A DNA stretch of 64,000 nucleotides from assembly GCA_037043455.1 (NCBI GenBank), contig JAWPHD010001444.1:186001-250000 (forward strand), written 5' to 3'. The position numbers and the translations under genes are program-made. This DNA is from Cyrtodaria siliqua. Lineage: Eukaryota; Mollusca; Bivalvia; Adapedonta; Hiatellidae. Below, piece after piece: positions 1-10,388 of the stretch. How positions within the stretch are numbered: position 1 is the stretch's first letter; every line of letters starts with the position of its first letter. Below the pieces are notes generated by a model. It was given only the letters and a program-made list of their open reading frames with translations, was not told the DNA's origin and ran no database searches.

Positions 1-25
1 AAAAGGGTTATATCTGGCAAGTTGT

Positions 26-750
26 TTGTCTGGTAATGCACATTCAATACTGATTGAGATGTCACTGATAGAAACACGTGATTATCGAAACTTAGTCACC
101 AAATTAAATGCTCGTTTTGGGTCTGAGAATAGAGCAGAAATATTTCGTGCACATCTCAAAACACGCACTAGAGCAAAAGGGGAATCTATTCAAGATTTAG
201 CACAATCTCTCTGAGAACTTTAACTAGAAAGGCATTCCCAAATACCACAAATGAGGTTATAGATGTAAATGCCTTAGATCAGTTTATCGATGCGATAAAT
301 TATAGCAGTATTCGAATACGACTCGGGGAACTTAGTATTGATAATATCTCTCAAGCAGAAATTGCCACCGAAATGGAGGCATACAAACTGTCAGATGGCC
401 TCCGAATGACGTATGTGGGTGAGGTAACTACTCCAAATCAGCAAAACTCAGAGAGTATGACAAAACGTTGCCACACTCTTGAGACCTTATCAAACAAATT
501 TGATCATTTTGTTAACATACAAGATCAAAATAAAACTCAGCCACCCAGAAGAGCACATCAAAATAATCAGTTCAGGGGAGACAATCACTATTATCACCAA
601 AATCCTCCATATAGGCAGAATTATAGACAGGGTACAAATCCCTCTAATCGACAAGAAAGACCGACTCCAAACTGGAGAAACCAAAATGAACAAAACAACC
701 AGGGAAGCTGGACTCAGACGAACTGGAGGTCCACAGGTCGACAGTAGTAA
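26..750 (+). pseudogene. gag remnant (capsid and nucleocapsid-like)
   Basis: Two open pieces (26-214 and 373-747) flank an interrupted stretch. The first has a capsid-like charged helical composition. The second ends in an Asn/Gln/Arg/Tyr-rich tail such as YHQNPPYRQNYRQG, typical of the basic RNA-binding end of invertebrate gypsy Gag when no CCHC knuckle is left. A stop at about 212-214 and the lack of a start linking the parts show it is not functional. The assignment rests mostly on position directly upstream of the protease, because Gag sequence is poorly conserved. Confidence 0.6.
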
Positions 751-1392
751 ATGGGCCAAAAGATGCATGCAATATTAAACCAAATTCAGGGTTTGAAGAT
801 GGGTTCTGCATTAACTATTCTTAATAAAGAATTCCTACAAAATTTACTTCCAAATGTCTGTCCTTCAATACAGCCTGTACACACCAAACTTCTAACTGCC
901 ACGGGTGAAGTCTCGTCATTATATGGTAAAGTGAATGTTGACCTGCAGCTAGGATCTCAAACTTTCAACATAGAGGTTATTGTAGCTGAAATACAAAATG
1001 ATGGCATTTTAGGTCGTGACTTCATGAGGGGCCGATGCAATTTGTTAGTTGAAAATAATCTACTTACAGTAAATGAGGAGAAGATTCCTTGTTTTAAACA
1101 TTCCAGCACCAACTATCCTAGTGTGTGTATGGTTGCAGTGAAGGAAACCGTAGACATACCTCCTGAATCCGAAATTATTATAATGGGGCAGTCTTTGGAT
1201 CCTTTCAATCGAAAGCGAGCAGGCATCACCGAAGCAAAACAAGAATGTGTTGAGCGTAGTGGGTTATTAGTAGCAAAAGCACTTGTAAACCCTGAGGATG
1301 GTTGCATTCCAATAAGATTAGCAAACTTAGGTACAGAGAATTGTAAACTACATAAGGGCAACTTTTGTGGCAAATTTAGAATCTGTCGATAA
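751..1392 (+). pseudogene. Retroviral-type aspartic protease, active-site Asp lost
   Basis: The 213-residue open frame carries the protease fold signature. A GSALTIL segment follows the place where the catalytic D-T/S-G is expected, and the conserved second-half motif DGILGRDFM is intact. The catalytic triplet reads KMG, so the essential Asp is missing and the enzyme would be inactive. In the family this protease cuts the Gag-Pol polyprotein in the particle. It sits between gag and RT, as in other Ty3/gypsy elements. Confidence 0.75.
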
Positions 1393-1499
1393 TATAAAAT
1401 ACGAGACTTTTGGAGCAGCCACCACTACAGATCATTGTGTAAGTAAGCAAACTCAACCGAATTGACCGTCTCATTTAGAAGAGGTTTATACTAGATGCT

Positions 1500-3383
1500 C
1501 CAATGAACTTACTGTAGAGCAGAAGCTCGTTTTTAAACAACTATTAATAAAATACCAGGAAATATTTTCGAAAGATTCTGATGATCTTGGATTTACAAAT
1601 GCAATGGAATTTACCATTGAAACTGGAAATAATAAACCAGTTAAAACAGCACCTTACCGCATAACCTTGTCTAAGAGAACGGTAGCTGAAGGAAGATCAC
1701 ATTGGGAGATTAGCAAATGCGGGAGGTAGAGAACCTGCATGTAGTCCCTGGCTGTCCCCAGTAGTAATGGTGCATAAACCAGATGGGACTACAAGGTTCT
1801 GTATAGATTTCCGCAAGGTAAACAAATCAATTGTCAATGGCGATGCTCAGCCATTACCTAGGTGTGACGATTTGATAGATCAATTATCAGGGAACAGTTG
1901 GTTTTCCACCATGGACTGCAAATCTGAATACCATCAAGTCCAAATTAAAGAGTCTGATCGACCGGTCACTGCTTTTGCAATACCGGGTAGCCCACAATGG
2001 CATTTCACGCATGACTAGTGCAGCAGCATTTGAGCGACTCATGGAAAAGGTTCTATTAGGCCTATCCTATGTTATTTGCCTGATATATATTGATGACTTG
2101 TTGTCACCAAGTAAGACATTTGAAGGTCAAATGAAAAACTTGGAGAGTATTTTCACCAAATTATTAGAAGCAAATCTTAAACTTTGTCCAAAGAAATGCC
2201 ATTTCTTTCAACGGGTGGTTAGTTTCTTGGGACACCAAATCAGTGAGGCGGGAGTAGAACCCTGTCCGGAAAAGGTAAAGTCAGTGGCAGAGTGGCCTTG
2301 ACCTCGCAACCTAAAAGAAACACGAAGCTTTATTGGTCTAGCTTCATACTACAGAAAAATGATTCAGGGATTTGCATTCATTGCAAAACCCCTACATAAA
2401 CTCGCAGAGAAAAGCAGACCATTCACATGGGATGATGAGTGTGAAAAGAGTTTTGTGACATTAAAGGAACATCTCACTAACGCTCCCATCTTGGCATTTC
2501 CAATTCCAGATGCCCAGTATATTTTATACACCGATGTCTCAAATGTAGGTATGGGGGCGGTGTTGAGCCAGATTAACAATGGAAAAGAAAAAGTTATTAC
2601 CTACTATTCTCGGTGTTTTTCAAAAACCGAGAGACGTTATTGTGTGACTAGAAAATAGCTTCTCGCCTTAGTCAGCGCCATTAACAATGGAAAAGAAAAG
2701 TTATTACCTACTATTCTCGGTGTTTTTCAAAAACCGAGAGACGTTATTGTTTGACTAGAAAATAGCTTCTCGCCTTAGTCAGCGCCATAAAACATTTTCA
2801 TCACTTCCTTTATGGCACCGAATTCAAGTGTCGATGTGACCATGGTAGTCTCCAATACTTACTAAATTTCAAGCACTGTGAGGTTCAACTTGCACGTTGG
2901 CTGGAAATCTTGTCCTCGTATCGGTTCAATGTGAAATATAGGCCTGGTAGAGTTCACTCCAACTGTGATGCTTTATCGCGCAAACCTTGTCTTGATCAAA
3001 ACTGCTCCTACTGTGAGAAAGCTGAAAATAAGTGTTGTTCTGAAAAAGAAAATGAGTCTGGACACTTAGTCTCCCAGCAGAATGAGATATCTATACCAAT
3101 AGATATTGCGGAGACACATAAAGCTATAGGTGACACGTTAATTTATGATAAGAAACCCCAGAAGGATTTTAGTCCCAACCCACGACTTCTTTCAGTTAAT
3201 GCCGTGTACACAACCTCCAATCCAGAACCATATACAAGCAAACAACCCAACGACCTTAATACAGATCCAAACGAGGGCTATAACTCTGGTTATGACCAGG
3301 ACTGTATATCAGATCATACGTTGTATGGCAATGTAAACGGTGAGGTTCAGGCAGGTACTAGCATAGTAAAAGGCACAGTCTGA
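1500..3383 (+). pseudogene. Reverse transcriptase and RNase H of the gypsy element
   Basis: RT blocks appear in order but in several frames: PDGTTRFCIDFRKVNK at about 1,776, a YHQVQIKESDRP block at about 1,930, the catalytic box as YIDDLL at about 2,089, and FLGHQISEAGVEP at about 2,224. RNase H follows with YTDVSNVGMGAVLSQ at about 2,527 (first catalytic Asp retained). The tether end with KYRPGRVHSNCDALSR lies at about 2,935. Interruptions include a frame change near 1,990, a TGA at 2,299-2,301 and a 108-bp duplication. The tail from 2,970 to 3,383 is Cys/Ser/Asn-rich and unassigned. Confidence 0.9.
2572..2787 (+). repeat. 108-bp tandem duplication inside RNase H
   Basis: Unit 1 (2,572-2,679) and unit 2 (2,680-2,787) are almost identical. 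They differ by one A in an A-run and by one substitution near the end. The duplication lies inside the RNase H coding region and, with the one-base length difference, breaks the frame. The near identity indicates a recent event, later than most of the decay of the element. Confidence 0.93.
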
Positions 3384-3540
3384 CTTAAGTGAAGCTACTA
3401 TTCAACAGGCACAGTTGCAAGACTTTTCTCTATCCAAGTGGATATCATGAAAAAGAGAAAAGAAGAGATCAGACTGGTGAGAAATAGCACCATATGGTAA
3501 AGAACTGAAATAGTATTGGTCTCGGTGGGATTCGATAATC

Positions 3541-4721
3541 TTCGAAAATGAAATATTATATAGGCTATGGGAAAGTGAAAAGGGCGATAAAGTAGATCGA
3601 CAAATCATTATCCCGCCTAGTTGGAAGAACGACATATTTCTTCAGTTGCATAATAGCATGAGCGGAGCTCACTTTGGTATAAAGATGACCTTAATGAAGG
3701 TCAGACAAAGATTTCATTAGTGTGTACTTAGAAAGGATGTTGAGCACTGGTTTTAAAATCTGTGACACCTGTGCTAGTAGAAAAACTCCTTCCAGAAAAG
3801 CAAAATCTCCAATGAAGATTTACAATGTGGGGCAACCCATGGAACGAATAGCAATAGACATCCAGGCTCCACACCCTACTACTTACCAAGATAATTGTTA
3901 TATTATGGTAGTAGGTGACTTTTTTACCAAATGGGTGGATGCTATCCCTCTAAAAAGTCAAAAATCAGACCATGTTGCAACCGAGTTAGTCAATAAATTT
4001 ATATGTCAAATGGGTGTACCTATGGAACTGCACTCAGACCCAGGCTCAAGCTCCGAAAGGAAGCTATTCCAAGAGGTATGCAAACTTCTTGGAATTCACA
4101 AGACACGTACCACTGCGTCTAGACCAATGTCCGACGGATTTATTGAAAGAGCTAACCGTACTATAGAAAACATATTATCTGCTTTTGTTGGTTGATTCAA
4201 ACCAGAGAAACTGGGATGAAAAACTTCCACTGTTAATGATGGTATACAGGTCTTCTGTCCAGGAATCTACCGGGGTATCTCCTTGTAAAATGATGCTAGG
4301 CCGAGAGATCAATTTACATATTGACCTGGCTATGGGTAAACCTGCAGAGGATATGGTCATGTCCGAGTCCGAGTATGCCTATCAACTTGAGCACTGGTTG
4401 GTGAATATCCACGAGTTTGCTCGAGTACACCTAGAGATTGCAAGTAGAAACATGAAGAAACAATATGATAGGAAAACATACTTCAACACCTATGATGTAG
4501 GTGCAGGAGAGTGGTATCATTATCCACGACGGACCAAAGGAAAGAGTCCAAAACTGCAAAGGTCCTGGAAGGGTCCAGTGATTGTGATCACCAGGATAAA
4601 CGATATTTTATATAGAATAAAGGAGGGCCCAAGAAGTCGCCCTAAGGTGGTACACTACGATTTGTTAAAGCCCTATCAGGGAATAAACAAACCTACATGG
4701 TTTGAAAATACAGCGAATTAG
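3541..4721 (+). pseudogene. Integrase of the gypsy element
   Basis: An H2C2 zinc-binding head (His pair near 3,650-3,670 and CDTC at about 3,761) precedes a DDE core. The core has Asp in the IDIQAP block (about 3,858), Asp in HSDPG (about 4,030) and Glu in GFIERANRT (about 4,140). The C-terminal part (4,185-4,721) carries the SWKGP and VVHYDLLKPY signatures of the gypsy integrase tail, which binds DNA. A stop at 3,718-3,720 and a frame change near 4,190 break the gene. Integrase inserts the cDNA copy into the host chromosome in the nucleus. Confidence 0.88.
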
Positions 4722-4994
4722 TGTACACACAAAAATTTATGACTACAGACTACAATAATTGTATACTTCAACATGTTATTATCATTATTATTATTCTCCA
4801 TAATTACTGAAAAAGTGTTAAATAATACTGAGATTGTCAACTTAATGGCCTCACATGGGTTTCCTAAGGCGCATATACTCACCAAGTCTTTTTCCCCATC
4901 AGCTGTTGAATTATACTGCCATTTCCAATATCCTGCCATTTTCACCAGTCTCAGCCTATAACGAGATGTGTATTAAACGAGATTAATTTCTCTA

Positions 4995-6436
4995 TTGAAG
5001 GGCTGGTTGTATGAATGTACCATCTGTCCAAACATAAAGATAGCGACGAAATGGTTAATTGAACGCCACTGCCAAGAAAACCATAACGGTTTAAGATACA
5101 GGTGTCTTCTTTGCAAAAAGACCTTTTCAAAGGATATAGATAATCACGGTGTCGGGCCACAAAAAGGGACTATGTCCGATATGACTTTGAGTGGAGTGAG
5201 CGGAAGCGATCCCCTCGACCTTTTCGGATCTATAAGGACACCAAAGTGTCACAACGCTACAAGACGGGCTACAAAGGGAGGACGTCCTCCCCCAAGTCCC
5301 CTAAACCTAAAAAGACTGAACCACAACGGATGCCACCAATGCGAGATTCTCCTCCTAGAAGGAAGGTTAATCAATCTACGTGATCCACCTGGGCTAGAAG
5401 ATTGCTCAGATGATACACTCTCAGAAATAGTGTCTGTTATACTGGACCCAATCAGCCCTCTACACCGAACCCCCAACAGAAGCCAACCACAAGACGCAAG
5501 CATCCACTCTCACAAAGACCTCACATACCATCAATAAAACAACTTCTCCCACCCATAAACAACCAGATGAGAACACAAAATCCACTGAGTCTACTCTCAC
5601 CAAGACTTCACACACCATGAACAAGACGCCAGCATCCACTCTCACCAAGACTTCACACACCATGAACAAATCGCCAGCATCCTCCGAGTCCACTGTCACC
5701 AACACCTCACACACCATCAATAAAACCACTTCACCCACCCATAAGCAATTAGATGAGAACACAACATCCATTGAGTCTACTCTCGCCAAGACTTCACACA
5801 CCATCAACAAGACGCCAGCATCCGCCGAGTCCACAGTCACCAAGACATCACACACCATCAACAAAACCCCTTCACCCACCCACAAACAACCAGATGAGAA
5901 CACTACATCCTCATATTCCACTCTAAGCAAGACATCACCCACAGTCTCCAAGACATCACACACAGCCATCAAGACACCAGCACACATCCATAAGAAACCA
6001 GATGGGACACCAAACACCAAACCCTCTGAGACCACTCTCCCCAATACATCATTGAAAGCTCACAAAAAGGTAACACCATCTTATTCAACTGTGACCACCT
6101 CCACACAAACAGAATTTAGGTCCACAGCAAGAATAACACTAAATATAGGTGGTACAAAAATAGAAACAACTAGAGGCACTCTACGGAAGGCAGGAAGTGG
6201 ACCACTATACTACATTTCAACGGACGAAACTTCCACCAATTTTTTTATTGATAGAGATGCCGAGCACTTCATTGTGGTCTTAAACTTTTTAAGAAACAAT
6301 TTGGAAACACCCCTATGCTGTTTTTCAAGGGAGAGGAGGGAACCTAGTGGAGCAACTTCAGGAAGCAACCTATTATCAAATCGTACCATTAATCCACACC
6401 TTCGAGGCAAGGCTTCAAAATATTATCGAATACTGA
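4995..6436 (+). pseudogene. C2H2 finger / Thr-rich / BTB-T1 (KCTD-like) protein, frameshifted
   Basis: The N-terminal part (frame of 4,995) has one complete C2H2-like finger (CTIC to HCQENH) and a half finger (CLLC to IDNH), then an acidic linker. A frame change between about 5,430 and 5,537 leads into a Thr/Ser/Lys-rich repetitive stretch (about 5,487-6,110). The last domain begins at about 6,130 with ITLNIGGTKIETTRGTL and continues to FFIDRDAEHFIVVLNFLR, the signature of the BTB/T1 potassium-channel tetramerisation fold seen in KCTD proteins. One extra C at about 6,310 moves the rest (LVEQLQEATYYQI, a KCTD motif) into the next frame, which ends at TGA 6,434. No ATG is in frame at the start; an acceptor-like AG at 4,999-5,000 suggests an exon. 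It lies 270 bp after the gypsy integrase on the same strand. It could be a captured host gene, an env-position ORF or an unrelated gene fragment. Confidence 0.6.
5487..5960 (+). repeat. Coding minisatellite, Thr/Ser/Lys-rich repeat
   Basis: Diverged units of about 45-150 bp encode variations of KTSHTINKTPA and SPTHKQPDENT. The pattern alternates a TKTSHT block with a PTHKQ block. It is the low-complexity linker between the C2H2 and BTB/T1 parts. The reading frame is kept over most units, so the repeat grew while coding. Confidence 0.8.
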
Positions 6437-6499
6437 TGTCCGGCCAATACAACTCCCTCGGGTGTACTATTTCCCCATCATTACAGTTATTTATTTAGT

Positions 6500-6690
6500 T
6501 TGTGTAAAACTTGAATACGCCTGCCGGAGCAGTTCATATATGATAAAGTTTGGGTAAAACTTGAATACCCCTGCATGAGCAGTTCTAATAATTAAATTGG
6601 TGTAAAACTTGAATACCCCTGCACCCGCAGTAGATTCAAATTAAGTCTGGGTAAAACTTCAATACCCCAGAAGGCACAGTTGATGAAGAT
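6500..6690 (+). repeat. Four-copy 49-bp tandem repeat
   Basis: The core GTAAAACTTGAATACCCCTG recurs at 6,504, 6,554, 6,602 and 6,651 (spacing 50, 48 and 49 bp), each followed by a GCAGTT-like tail. It lies just past the BTB/T1 stop and upstream of the Naiad element. Its function is unknown. Confidence 0.9.
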
Positions 6691-7027
6691 CTTTACTGAC
6701 GTCCTTCTGTTCTCTTACAGATTGTACCTTACCGTGGATCAAAGAAGACTTCCAATCAATAATGTTATTTATTATCTCACAGGGATTGTATGACATTCAT
6801 GGATCCAGGTTTTCCATAAACACGTGTGTTTCATATACCTCCTTGAAAGTTTTGTGCTCATCGACATTTTGGCCCATTTTATTAGGGTTTTCCTTTACTT
6901 TCCTCATGATCTTGTATTAGACACTGATGTCAAGTTTTTGAGCTCTTTTAACAGTCCGTAAGTTTACTAATATTATTTATTATGGATCTTTGATACGATT
7001 CTATTTCGTATCTGTAATAACTACTAA
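6691..7027 (+). other. Non-coding lead into the Naiad element
   Basis: This AT-rich stretch has no supported gene. It probably includes the 5' untranslated part of the Naiad element, but no sharp 5' boundary or pseudo-LTR copy could be seen. Confidence 0.4.
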
Positions 7028-8037
7028 TTGGCCCTTATTTCGCTTCTCACAGAATGGTATTACTCTCCAAAAACAATTATGAGTCTATTAGTAAAAACTT
7101 TAAAAATAAATCTTTCACCTCTACGGTTACACTCTGCGTCATCAATACAAATTCCACAAAATAACTCTTCATTTCTTAGAACTAATCCTTATGTACGTCT
7201 TACACCTTTAAATAATCTTCATTCGGCAACCTCGTTTCATGTTCCTTCTAATAATATTACCAGGATTTTTAATAATGGCTCAAAAGTTTCCGTAACTCCT
7301 TTAGGATCACCTGTTTCGAAGAAATACCATATAAAATCTACTTTCAGAAATCATTTAGTTCATTCAAGACGCAGGGTGTTTCCCTCTATTAATAAGTGCA
7401 ATGCTAAGAGGTGCAGTTGTTGCAATTATTTATCTTGAAAGTCCACTATTAAATCAGCTGTTAATGGTAGATTGTTTAATGTATGTCTAGCTTCAAATGT
7501 TGATTGACGTACATCTCACGTCATTTATGTTCTGACTTGAAATGCATCACGTTGCGGTATACAATATGTTGGACAAACAGGTCGCTCCTTAAACGTTCGA
7601 TTTCGAGAACACAAATATAATACAGGTAATCATAAAAAGTTAAAAAATTACTTGTACCAACACTTTCGTAAGTCAGGTCATAATTTTAGTAACGTAGCTG
7701 TTCAACCGGTTGAATATATAATTTTTGATAACGATGCTACTAAAAGCTTTAAAATAAAAGCTAGACATATTGCTGAACTTAAGTGATACCTTCTCTACTT
7801 GTCCTTAATGACAATATTTATCAAGAAGGAAATATTTCAAAAGATCATAATATTGACATTTTTTCTATATTTTCTATTCGAAAGCGTAAATCTATGTCTC
7901 ACGGTCTTAGGCGTATTGGTAACATCCAACGTAAATCGCGTGTAATTATTTTTGTCGCTGATTTACATATTATTTTAAACAGTCTGGAAAGCACTCTATG
8001 CTTTCACGGCTTACCTCTTTGTCCATTTCTTCACTGA
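7028..8037 (+). pseudogene. Naiad N-terminal region and GIY-YIG endonuclease
   Basis: A Ser/Asn-rich N-terminal part leads to a Cys cluster, CNAKRCSCC (about 7,400-7,425). The endonuclease core GIQYVGQTGRSLNVRFREHK lies at about 7,553-7,612, where YVG is the YIG half and Arg and His follow as in the family. It ends near AELK at 7,772-7,783. After a one-base loss at about 7,785 the next conserved block is IPSLLVLNDNIYQ. In-frame UGA codons occur at 7,436, 7,505 and 7,538. The family endonuclease nicks target DNA to prime reverse transcription. Confidence 0.85.
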
Positions 8038-10362
8038 AGTTGATCGACGAGGAAGCAGACAAAATTTTCATTCGTACAGATTCCTTGTATAACACTGCTT
8101 CCTTAGTTCAACGCTACATACAACATGTTCTCCGACCCCATATTGACAAGGAGTCTGATCACGTCAGGCATTTTCTAAAACTACTATATATTAACAAAGG
8201 TATTGATTTTATTGACATGCCTATTATTTTTCGAGATGCTCATGTAGTTTAATTTATCCCAAAATATTTAACAAATTCCGAAAGTCCTGTCATTTGTAAT
8301 AAGTACAAAAAGCCTATTAGAAATATTATTTTCAACTACAACAATATTGTTTCTGACCTTGATATAGTAAATAACACTCCTAAGGAATGTGAATGTAACA
8401 CATCAACATTTTGCTATGCTCCAGCAGGTCATGTCATACCTGGTAATTTTGATATTGTTGATAAACGTATTCGGCATTTGTTTTCGAAATGTCCTAAATA
8501 TAGATTACCTTCAATTATTGATTTTACTGCCTGTCGTGCCCAGATCGCCCACTCCATTGAAGATTTTAGTATAAAATGGTGTCGAAGAGAACATGCGGAC
8601 CCAAACTCGCTTTCTACTTGGAAAAAGTCAATTCTTAAAATTATAGATACACGTATTAACTTTTATAACGCTCTCCCCTCTTTACGTCCTCCGAGACCTA
8701 GGTTTTCCTTTCGTAATTTAAAATCGGGAATTCAGGAATTTCATAATAAATTTGTTTAAGTTCCTGCCGATAAAGCAGCTAATAATGTAATTATTGTTTG
8801 ACGCCTACATTACGTCAATGTTTTATCTCTGGAACTCGGCAGCACCAATTCGTATACTCCAGTACATTCTACTGAGGAGGATGTTGTTTCCACACATATC
8901 ACTCGGTGCAATACTTTCTTGGCTGGGGTAGACGAAAAGCAAAACAAACTGCCTACTATTTACTGGATTCCTAAATTACATAAAAATCCATATAAGGTCC
9001 GCTTTATTTCGAATTCTAGTGCGTGCCTGCACTGCAACAAACATCTCCAAACGTTTAACTTCTTGTCTTACTGCCGTTAAAGATCACGTAAAACGATACT
9101 GTGATAACACTTATGAAAACTCTGGGATTAATTTGTTTTGGTCTATAAACAATTCAGGAGACGTTCTTGATAAAACTTTCAATAAACGTCATGTTTCTTC
9201 TATAAGCACTCTCTACACTATATACAACTTTACCACATCATCTTATCAAAGACAAGCTAATTTCTGTTATTCAAAAAACATTCGCTAGAGAAAATACTAC
9301 ATTTTTGGCCTGTAATAATATTAAAGCGTTTTTTACTAACGACAGTTTAGACAATTATACTATGTGGACTTACTATGAAGTTTGTGAAGCACTCATCTTC
9401 CTATTAGATAATATTTTCGTCAGGTATGGAACCAACGTTTATAGACAAATTGTTGGTATCCCTATGGGTACGACCTGTGCATCACTTGTCGCAGATTTTT
9501 TTTTATTTTGCTATGAAAGAGATTTCATGTTGAGTCTTTCACCAGATACCCAGGCAGATGTTATTGAAGCCTTTAATGACACCTCTCGATATTTGGATGA
9601 CATACTGAACATTGACAACCCTTTCTTTCCAACTATGGTTAATAATATTTATCCTAAAGAACTTCAGCTTAACAAAGCTAATATATCTGATAATAACGCT
9701 TATTTTCTTGATTTAGATTTCTCGATTGAAAATCGTGAAATAATTAGCAAAATCTATGACAAAAGAGATGATTTTAATTTTGGCATTGTTAATTATCCCC
9801 ACTTGGATGGGGATGTTCCCCGAGCAACTTCTTATGGGGATTGAGGATTTTAATATTCGTAATCTTTGTATAACTAAAAGGCTACTCAATCAGGGTTACC
9901 GTTACCATAACGAAGGATAAAAATATCGGACAGGGAAAGCAGCATTCAAGGACCACAGTCAACCACAAAACACAAAAACAAACACGCAAACAGACAAACG
10001 AAAAGGCAAAAGTAATAAAAAATAAAAAACTTCGGAAAACCTTTACAAATTTTTATTATTGTAACCCTGATCTTCTTTCCAAATATAAAAGTAATTTAAG
10101 GACTCTTCTGCGACAAGGACTATCACAACCTGACTGCTATGGTGATGTGATTTATAGACTTCTTAAGATTCTTGGTCATGATCACTTTCATACTATCTTT
10201 GTTAGACTTGTTAAAAAGTTTATCAAAAGAGGTTATGACCCTATCATTTTGCAACGTACTGCATGCTTGGTGGTAGACCCTTTTACAGTTCGCCACTACG
10301 CTTTCCTCTTTAATTGTACAATGACCGGACGGGCTGTGAACCCTATGATGACGCCTACCTAA
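7998..10362 (+). pseudogene. Naiad CxC linker and reverse transcriptase
   Basis: From 7,998 one frame runs through the linker. The CxC motif ECEC is at about 8,382-8,393, then YAPAGHVIPGNF and CPKYRLP. RT starts with PADKAANNVIIV followed by UGA at 8,799, then PTIYWIPKLHKNPYKVRF (about 8,951). Later blocks are LYTTLPHHLIKD (about 9,218), IPMGTTCASLVADFF (about 9,467) and the catalytic RYLDDIL (about 9,590), so the YxDD-type Asp pair is present. The thumb and C-terminus (10,030-10,362) are clean, with PDCYGDVIYRLLKILGHD. The RT group is related to telomerase RT. TAA at 8,250 and 8,757 and frame changes make it a pseudogene. Confidence 0.88.
9917..10022 (-). repeat. Inverted copy of the Naiad 3' terminus inside its own RT
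   Basis: This 106-bp block is nearly identical to the reverse complement of 10,755-10,859, the terminal part of the same element. It interrupts the conserved RT tail between GYRYHN and KLRKTF. Complex inverted and tandem insertions are a known habit of Penelope-like elements. Confidence 0.9.
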
Positions 10363-10388
10363 AGCCCAATGGGACGGTGGCGTTTGAT
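10348..10388 (+). promoter_or_regulatory. SECIS-like hairpin at the Naiad stop codon (candidate)
   Basis: ATGA (10,348-10,351) is followed by CGCCTACCT and then an AAA in the apical part. The 3' arm is GGTGGCG (10,376-10,382), pairing CGCC/GGCG and ACC/GGT with one bulged T. TTTGAT then supplies the NGAT half of a possible UGA/GA quartet. A small CCC/GGG pair closes inside the loop. The order ATGA, AA, GA is that of eukaryotic SECIS elements, but two extra T residues sit next to the quartet, so the fit is imperfect. The same structure is kept at 36,374-36,414 with an A-to-T change confined to the loop. Confidence 0.4.

Larger units (their letters stand above)
1..4721 (+). mobile_element. Ty3/gypsy LTR retrotransposon, decayed internal region
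   Basis: The order gag-like, aspartic protease, reverse transcriptase, RNase H, H2C2 zinc finger and integrase on one strand is that of Ty3/gypsy (Metaviridae) elements. The 5' LTR would lie left of the window, and no 3' LTR can be recognised after the integrase stop. The copy is dead: the frame changes repeatedly, stops interrupt gag and pol, the protease lacks its active-site Asp and RNase H contains a tandem duplication. The clade within Ty3/gypsy is not resolved. Confidence 0.92.

Noticed and set aside
5460..6044. 194-residue minus-strand ORF at 5,460-6,044
   Set aside because: It is the reverse translation of the Thr-rich repeat of the plus-strand pseudogene.
7784..7786. UGA after AELK in the Naiad endonuclease as a further selenocysteine
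   Set aside because: The next conserved block is in another frame, and a one-base loss in a TGG codon explains the TGA better.
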